A stretch of 64,000 nt of DNA from Acarospora socialis (lineage: Eukaryota > Ascomycota > Lecanoromycetes > Acarosporales > Acarosporaceae): NCBI GenBank assembly GCA_025617375.2, contig JAMYGW020000005.1, positions 744,001 through 808,000 on the forward strand, written 5' to 3'. This document shows, one piece after another, positions 57,900 through 64,000 of this stretch; positions within the stretch are counted from its first letter, which is position 1; each line of letters begins with the position of its first letter. Both the position numbers and the translations under genes were made by a program. The notes under the pieces are model-generated. The model was not told where the DNA came from and made no database searches. It saw nothing but the letters and a program-made list of their open reading frames with translations.

Positions 57900-60104
57900 T
57901 CATACAATGGTAAAAATCTTCGTTCTGTCGTCTTTCTTCCGTAACATTTGATGACATTCAGGAGCACCCTCCAGTTCAAACGTCCCGGCGCGTGTAAATT
58001 GCATCTCACGCTCCCTTGTGGGCACAAGAAGAAGTCCAGTAATTGTCTTCTCGGCCCAGAATTGGACAGGTATATAGAATACCTCCCTTGGCTTAATAGC
58101 TGCTTCGTCGAAGTTCACATACACAAGATACTTCGGCTCTTCGCTGTCTCTGTCATTCAGGAAGTGTTTCGCTCGTGCGTAGAATTCAGGCTTGGAACCG
58201 ATTTGCAGTGATGCTGGTTGGAGTTGTCCCTTAACGGTCAGAGTTCCGTTCCGTATCGGTCCGGTGGGATTGTCTCTATCAACAAGCTGAATCCTCACGT
58301 CCAGGATCTGGATGAGAATAGGGTCAAATGTTATAGGGTTGGTGAGGTCGGCATCGATTGAAAGCCATGACCAGGACGGGGCACGATATGTTGGCGGCCT
58401 CATGGATGGTAGACCATTCTTTTGTCTACACAGTCGCACTGACCAGAGGAGCTGCTCACTCAAGTGCCTCTCCCATAGTCCGGCCAGGTAGGTGTCGTGG
58501 TTGTTGCACTGAAACTCTTGCGCCAGGCCTGATATGGCTATTGCTTTGTCGCTGAGATTGGTCAGGTCACATATCATGTAAGCACTGACAAGTTTGTGCC
58601 AGTTTCTAAGAAGTGGATCAGGCTCGGTACTGGTCGTCTGAACCGTTTGATCTTCGAAAGCGAATTGAATGTTTTTAAAGCGATTGGCCCAGCGCCAATC
58701 AAAGACTGCGGGGGGTAATCCTTCTGCGAGTGTCTCATTGGCCTCCAGTTCGTGACACTCGAAGAAGAGTGACTGCGCTCCAAAGTGCAGGTTGCGTCTA
58801 GATAGGATGCGTTCTTGGACAACCCATGCTCTTTTGCTTAATGGGGCGTTGTTGACGCCATGAGACCAGATGTCGTCAGTGTAAAAGTGGAAACTCCCTT
58901 TCCGCAGTGGCCCACTCCAAGATGCTGACACTACACCCACTTTGACAAGGAGAGGGTCCCGATCGAAGAAAAGGCCACCCGAAGAATCCTTAGCGCCGGT
59001 GGCAGCAATGTTGAACAAAGCATTCCTGTAGACATGGTGCATCTGCACACTTTCTCTCTGCCAGTCTTCCACTGAACCTTGAATTATGCATAGTGCATCG
59101 ATCCAGAGGTAACGGCAGTGGAACCATCTCGTGACTATGATTGCATCTTGAAAGGTTTTAGAAAGGTCTTTGCTTGCAATTCCTGCCTTTAGTTGCTCAA
59201 TATTGGCCTGGCGGAGGGATATGATTGGTTTTCTGCCCCAACAGTGGCTCAATGTTATGTATTCAGAGTCTGAGGGAATGCTTGCAGAGTTCACGAGTCG
59301 TACGGCTTCATTGGTGGGCTGGATTGATCCGACATCGATTAGGCGTGTCGGCATCCAATTCTGCTTGGTCTTTGGGCGATTGCAAAGCTGATGATGTGCA
59401 ATACAGTGCCTTAACCATTGACGGGCAAGATGGCGATTCTCATCAGATCCAGTGTCCAGGGTGAGCTTGTGGCTGATGCCAGCTTGTCCCTTGAAATCTG
59501 TAGCGCTCAAGATATGTTAGACATGCCAGGTTAAAGAAAGTCTGTAGACTCCGCTTCAGATAAACTTACATTCGGACGGAACCAAGTGGATCTGCTTTAT
59601 ACCCCAGACAACATCTCCATACTTTGCCCTTTTGGAACGCCGGCAGAACTCATACCACAGAATCAGAAAGCCGCCATAATTCTCATAGAGTCGGAAAGAC
59701 AACCGCAAGACCTCACAAGGGCTGTGGTTTCTTGTCTCCCGGTTGATTTTATGATAGATTAGGGCACAGAGATGACACCCACGTTCAGCGGCATGTTGAA
59801 GGGACGAGAAGAGACGGAGGTGCTTGGTGCAGACTTCTTCCTGTTTAGTACCAGAGAAGAAATTCTGGCACGCATGACATAATGTGGAAGTTCCATCCGC
59901 ATGGTCAAATGGCCTTGATGATTCTGCATCTTGCCATCCTAGTTCATCCTCGTTCTCAATAAGATCTGTGTCGTCAAGCATTCGAAGAGAGTCGTTGTCA
60001 GACGATGATGACTCCATCTCTGCATAGGCTCCAAATGAGTTTTTTTTAGAAGACTTGTTAGAGTCACTATCTATACGCATCAAAACACCGGGGAGCCTAG
60101 TCAT
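57900..60104 (-). CDS. HET-domain (heterokaryon incompatibility) protein
   Basis: Two exons (59570-60104, 57900-59497; intron 59498-59569) encode 710 aa. The N-terminal 180 residues include Cys pairs (LCHACQNFF, CTKHLRLF, CHLCALIY) typical of HET proteins. The HET domain shows EYITLSHCWG (about 257-266), FQDAIIVTRWFHCRYLWIDA, LCIIQ, DWQRESVQMHHVYRNA and NIAATGAKDSSGGLFFDRDP; later WVVQERILSRR and RAPSWSWLSID complete the usual layout. HET domains trigger cell death on contact with unlike nuclei and also occur in innate-like responses; partner and trigger are unknown. ATG 60104 is the first in-frame ATG; codons further upstream in the open frame begin with GTG. Confidence 0.88.
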
Positions 60105-60427
60105 ATTGTAGGCAGCTAGGTATCTTGTAGGGTAAGCTTGCGACGTTCCTCGAGGCCATATGTGTAGTGATAGGTAGCTTGATGACACATCACCATGTGC
60201 TTATGATCAAAGTCAAGTCTCCTAAGTCCATAAACTTGAGGACGATCGACAGACGTGCTTATGTTCTTTTACGGAACAGTCTAGACGAGGTTTAGGCGGA
60301 AAGGACCGAAGTAGCCTACAGAAAACTACATATAGGTAGGAAAGAGAACCATTTGCAGATCAGCAGTTCCTGGCATGTGCAAATCCCTAAAGCCTCTAAC
60401 ATTCGATGCGATCTAATTAGGTTGTAT
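60105..60427. other. Intergenic region, no gene seen
   Basis: About 320 bp between the HET-gene start and the SWP1 stop. Nothing recognised. Confidence 0.55.
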
Positions 60428-61462
60428 TTATCTCAACCCTGCAAGCCTCCGCTCTTGCACTTCCGAGAGTGCCCTACTCCCGCTTAGGAACGTAACCAGC
60501 CCAATGCCAGCTGCAGCTGGAAGTGTCTGAAATAAGTTCCAGCTGGTATAGTACATGAAGAAGATCCCCTCCAGCGCCAGGATAGAACCATAGAATATGA
60601 CATGCGCGACGGGTGCCGCCTGAAGGGCCCTCGGAAGGTGGTTGAGATTCGCGCCAAGTGAAACCCACTGCAGTTGTAATTATCAGTTTAGGTGTCTCTA
60701 CGTATTAAGAACACAACCTACCGTTCCTAGAAGAAGTGGAAGTGCCGCGACAACGGCTGCTGTGAAAACCAAAGTAATGATTTTCGGTGGGCTCTTTGGG
60801 TCTGCTTTGAAGGTATGATGGATCTCAGATAGCTTTCCGTATCTCAAAGGTTTCTCCGCTGCTGGCAAAGGCGCATTTGGGTCTAGCCTGACGCTCAGAT
60901 CAAACACATGGCGGTTGTATGGTACCGATGACCCGAAGGACGCTATGATGAGCGTTCCATAGAGAGGTTTTGAGGAGAGGAGAAATTGCGCTGGGAGGTC
61001 TTTCTGGGTCTGCCGCTCATCAGTTTCAGCGCGGTAAGATACAATTACGTCAAATATTCACCAGTTCAACCTTGCCCTTGCCAGTCTCCTTGACAGCGAG
61101 AGGATAAGATATTTCCAACTGCGTATCCACTTCTTTGATGTTGAGGAATGCTTGATGAGGCCGCTTCGTAGTTTTGTCTTCCTGAGTTGTAAGAATGACC
61201 TTCAGGGTATCCGAGGCTCCGAAGACGACTGGCTGTGACAATGCTTTGGACTTTATGAGTCTGTCGAGAGTTCCTTGTTAATGCATCGTCCATTTACCGG
61301 GCTGTGGAAGCTATACTTTTCTTTGAAGCCACCGCCAATACCTGCTCCCTTTGATTGTACCGAGATTGTGGCATCCTCAAAGCCCCATGACGGAGCACCC
61401 AATACTGAACGTGCACCACCCAGGAGTAGTACCGATGGTATAATGGACCAAAGAAACCGCAT
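60428..61462 (-). CDS. swp1: Oligosaccharyltransferase subunit SWP1/ribophorin II
   Basis: Four exons (61317-61462, 61062-61260, 60722-61009, 60428-60667) encode 290 aa. A signal peptide (LWSIIPSVLLLGGARSVLG) precedes a lumenal domain: WGFEDATISVQSKGAGIGGG, VVFGASDTLKVILTTQED, RPHQAFLNIKEVDTQLEISY, DLPAQFLLSSKPL, DPNAPLPAAEKPLRYGKLSE and IHHTFKADPKSPPKI. Three membrane segments follow (LVFTAAVVAALPLLLGTW, VAHVIFYGSILALEGIFFMY, LPAAAGIGLVTFLSGSRAL) and a short RR-containing tail. It is a subunit of the ER complex that transfers the glycan to nascent proteins. The last exon (WVSLGANLNHLPRAL onward) is short and easily missed. Confidence 0.93.
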
Positions 61463-61964
61463 TGTATATCCTTGGAAGCTCGAGTTAAGCTTCAGATAAA
61501 TGGGTGTTTAGGTGAGGAAACGTTGCAGATCGATGTAAGCTAGCGTCGAGTTCAGGCGCGCGTCAAGGCGCGTATCGCGGTACCTCTTAACCCTGCTTGA
61601 AATCACAATTTATGAGCCACTGACACTTTCGCAGTCACCAGTAACCTGTATCAACATCAGAGGGAGCAAGGTAAGCTTCACTTTACCTGTTAGATGGCCT
61701 GGCCCTGAAAAGTAAATCAGAAGGATTACATAAGAACAAACAATGGGGGGTTAAATGCGCAACCGAAGACATCTAGCTTGACCTGGGTTTGTCGCATCTT
61801 CACAACGAGGACAGAACACACAGTCACGAAAAACGCAGTCCAACTCGATCACCCATCTTACGTGACCCGTCACCACTGCATCTCAGTCACATGAGTGAGT
61901 AACTTACGGTTTCCTTGGTAGACGCACAGCTTGCCTTGTGATCCTCTAAGTATCCTATTCACCT
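61463..61964. promoter_or_regulatory. Shared divergent upstream region, SWP1 / DUF3020 gene
   Basis: 502 bp between the two ATGs. No TATA box or known site recognised. Confidence 0.45.
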
Positions 61965-64000
61965 ATGCTTTTTCACTCTAGCCCTGAATCCTCGATATAT
62001 CTTTCTCAACACTACACCTCTCTCACACCCTCACTGATTCGTTCTCAATCTCTAGTGACAAGGTTAAAGCTCTCAGCATCCTCAGCGCGAGCCCGCAATG
62101 GGCCCCGTCCATTCTACCACTCTGTAGAGGCCACAAGCACTGCTACTGACAGCAGCAGCGAATCAGTATTGGACCCGACTCCACAAACGAGTGAGGTTGG
62201 TGGTCATCGAACAAAACGTATCAAGACAGAGGACACGACGGACTGCACAGCGCTCTACGAGCCCGAAGCTCCAGATCACCCTCCCAGCTCTGAACCGCAG
62301 CTGCCAGACGATCACGGCAAGCAGGTGGCCAACTCTATGGATGTCGATCAGGCAAATAAGGACGGAGATGGACAAGCTGAAACAGATGCGCTCCCTTCGG
62401 ATACGGCCGAGTCCGCATCAGAGTCATACCATGGGCTTCCCGATCTGTCTCTGCCGTCGCGCTCAGCAGAAGCTTCACCGAACAACCCACGCCATACCAC
62501 CACCGGTATCGAGAAAGACGTTAGAAGTCGCTCACAGACTTCTGCCCCCGAGATTGATCTCTCGAGTGCACCCTCAGACCCCACGGAGCTCGCCATCTGG
62601 GTTGCCAAGCAAATCAGTAACTTCCGTGACGAAGGGAGGGACTCGATGGACATGGACGAGGACGAAGAGCGACGCAAATTGATGCTGCATCCCCCAGGAA
62701 TGTTTAACCGACGCTTTGATGAAGACAATGACCCAATCAAAGTAGCCGAACGTGAGAGAGTACGGGAAGAGAACCGAGCACGGAAAAAGAAGTGGAGAGA
62801 GAGTAACACTGAACGAAGTAAGGGAAATGGCCATAGCCGCGACGAATTCACTTAGACATTCTTATCATCTGACTTGCCACAGACAAAGATAACGACCTTC
62901 GTTGCCGGATCAACAAACGTGCCAAAAAGCTCTACGGCATAACACCATCAGCAGAGAAATCGGCATGGATGGAATCAGAATTCAACAAGCGTAGAAACAA
63001 GCGCGAGAGCAAAGAGCGACTGCGATCTTTTGACGACAGCGACTTCACTGGTTTCTCATTCGCATCTGGCTTGGGCAACTCGTTGTTCTCCACTTCTGAA
63101 AACGGCACCAGTACCGAAACTAACGCAGCTGGTTTGTTGCTAGCAAACGCCTTGCTTGGCGTAGGCAGCAACGGCCCTGGACCCAACGCCGAAGCGGCCA
63201 AGGCCTTGACGATGGCGCTGGAGGGAGGTAAAGTCGATCCGAAACCTTTCACCGAAGCCTTACGTACTATGGCCATGAATCCAGATATCATGAGTGGCAT
63301 CAACGCAGTTCTTGGCGGAGGTTGTTCGGGTTATGACGATGAGGCAGATACAAATAGCGGTGATGATGGTCCGTATCCGCTTATGCAGTCGACCGAGATG
63401 CGTGGTGGGGCTACGGCCGGCGAGCACCCCGCGGAGGTTGATGAAGAGTCTAGCGAAATAATCAAGGCACTCAACGCAGCGACGGCCATACTTAATGAGA
63501 TGAACGAAGCAAGGCCAGAGAGCAAGTCAGCCGCGACGAAAGGGCCAGAGGTGAACGGGTTTACCGCCATCAATGGAGGCGCAAGACCAAACACAAATGG
63601 GACTCCCAAGTCTACAGGCTCAAAGCAAGCGACTAACGATCATGGACTTGATCAGTCACAAATCGATGCACTTCTGGCTTTGGCGAATGGTGGCTCTCTT
63701 ACGGACGACGAGGACGATAACGTCATGACCGACGCTCCTGACACCGCCAGCCAACAAGCTGAGCGAAATTCAACGCCTCAACCTGACAGTGATATCACCG
63801 CCACTCTGCAGCGCATAGTCAACCAGCTCATGGCTGAGAAAATCGGAGACGGTCAGAACGGCACTCCTGAACTATCTACCACGCGAGGCATGCCGATCAT
63901 CACATCACAATCCGACCCTTATGGGATCGAATCGGCCAAAAATCCCGCGGCGGCGTTGCAATCTCTCTTGCACAGTGCAGGTGTGTCCATCAATACCGTG
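61965..64000 (+). CDS. DUF3020-domain protein, 3' end beyond the window
   Basis: Two exons are visible (61965-62817 and 62883 to the window edge), 657 codons so far with no stop. After a polar N-terminus, PTELAIWVAKQISNFRDEG and an acidic stretch lead to ENRARKKKWRESNTER / NKDNDLRCRINKRAKKLYGI, the DUF3020 signature, which spans the intron (donor GTAAGG, acceptor CCACAG). The rest is low-complexity with weakly repeated motifs of the type ALLLANALLG, ALTMALEGG, IIKALNAATAIL and ALLALANGG. DUF3020 proteins are fungal, basic-charged and assumed nuclear; the role is unknown. A start further upstream cannot be excluded. Confidence 0.82.

Noticed and set aside
1-64000. tRNA, rRNA or CRISPR
   Set aside because: No TpsiC-arm-like GTTCRANNC in a cloverleaf context, no rRNA sequence and no regularly spaced identical repeats were seen; a covariance-model scan would be decisive for tRNA.

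Overview
This window is nuclear DNA of a filamentous ascomycete (Pezizomycotina). The evidence is dense protein-coding genes with many short introns (mostly 48-93 bp, GT...AG with CTRAY-like branch sites), fungal-specific families (Atg28, HET-domain protein, DUF3020, DUF3336-patatin, polysaccharide-free intergenic DNA rich in TACCTAGG-type motifs) and eukaryotic housekeeping genes. The class cannot be fixed from the sequence alone. I resolved 28 protein-coding genes, 27 complete and one running off the right edge. For each multi-exon gene the exon sum was checked to stay in frame. I saw no tRNA, rRNA or CRISPR.

Layout. 0-12 kb: a cysteine-rich single-pass surface protein, a DUF3336/patatin lipase, an alpha/beta hydrolase, Atg28, and a head-to-tail pair of small secreted cysteine proteins that are paralogues. 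12-25.7 kb: mainly housekeeping: a DCAF7/WDR68-type WD40 protein divergent from phosphopantetheine adenylyltransferase (CAB4), an array of degenerate repeats, an F-box protein, the elongation factor SPT5 and a 1-Cys peroxiredoxin. 26.3-26.8 kb: a short AT-rich element with near-identical terminal inverted repeats (MITE-like), 136 bp upstream of a seven-exon MFS transporter. 29.6-36.5 kb: aldehyde dehydrogenase divergent from the protein N-terminal methyltransferase, an EVE-domain protein with an AT-hook, and an unknown membrane protein. 37-57 kb: more accessory metabolism: two short-chain dehydrogenases, an SMP-30/gluconolactonase-type protein, an amidase, a GPI-type lysophospholipase B and a class II DAHP synthase, interleaved with a bZIP factor (behind a 3.5 kb gene-free stretch) and HYPK. 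57-64 kb: an HTH protein with a myristoylation-like start, a HET-domain protein, the oligosaccharyltransferase subunit SWP1/ribophorin II and a DUF3020 protein cut by the window end.

The genes do not form an obvious pathway cluster: there is no polyketide or peptide synthase core, and the transporter, dehydrogenases and amidase are separated by housekeeping genes. Several genes that look broken in simple open-reading-frame terms (MFS transporter, DAHP synthase, amidase, SMP-30) become complete once introns are placed, including two GC-AG introns and several exons of 10-30 nt.

The most unusual items are the paralogous secreted pair with a conserved seven-cysteine spacing, the inverted-repeat element, the degenerate repeat array at 16.3-17.0 kb, and the SPT5 C-terminal repeat region, where an 80-bp exon-plus-intron unit appears to have been duplicated.
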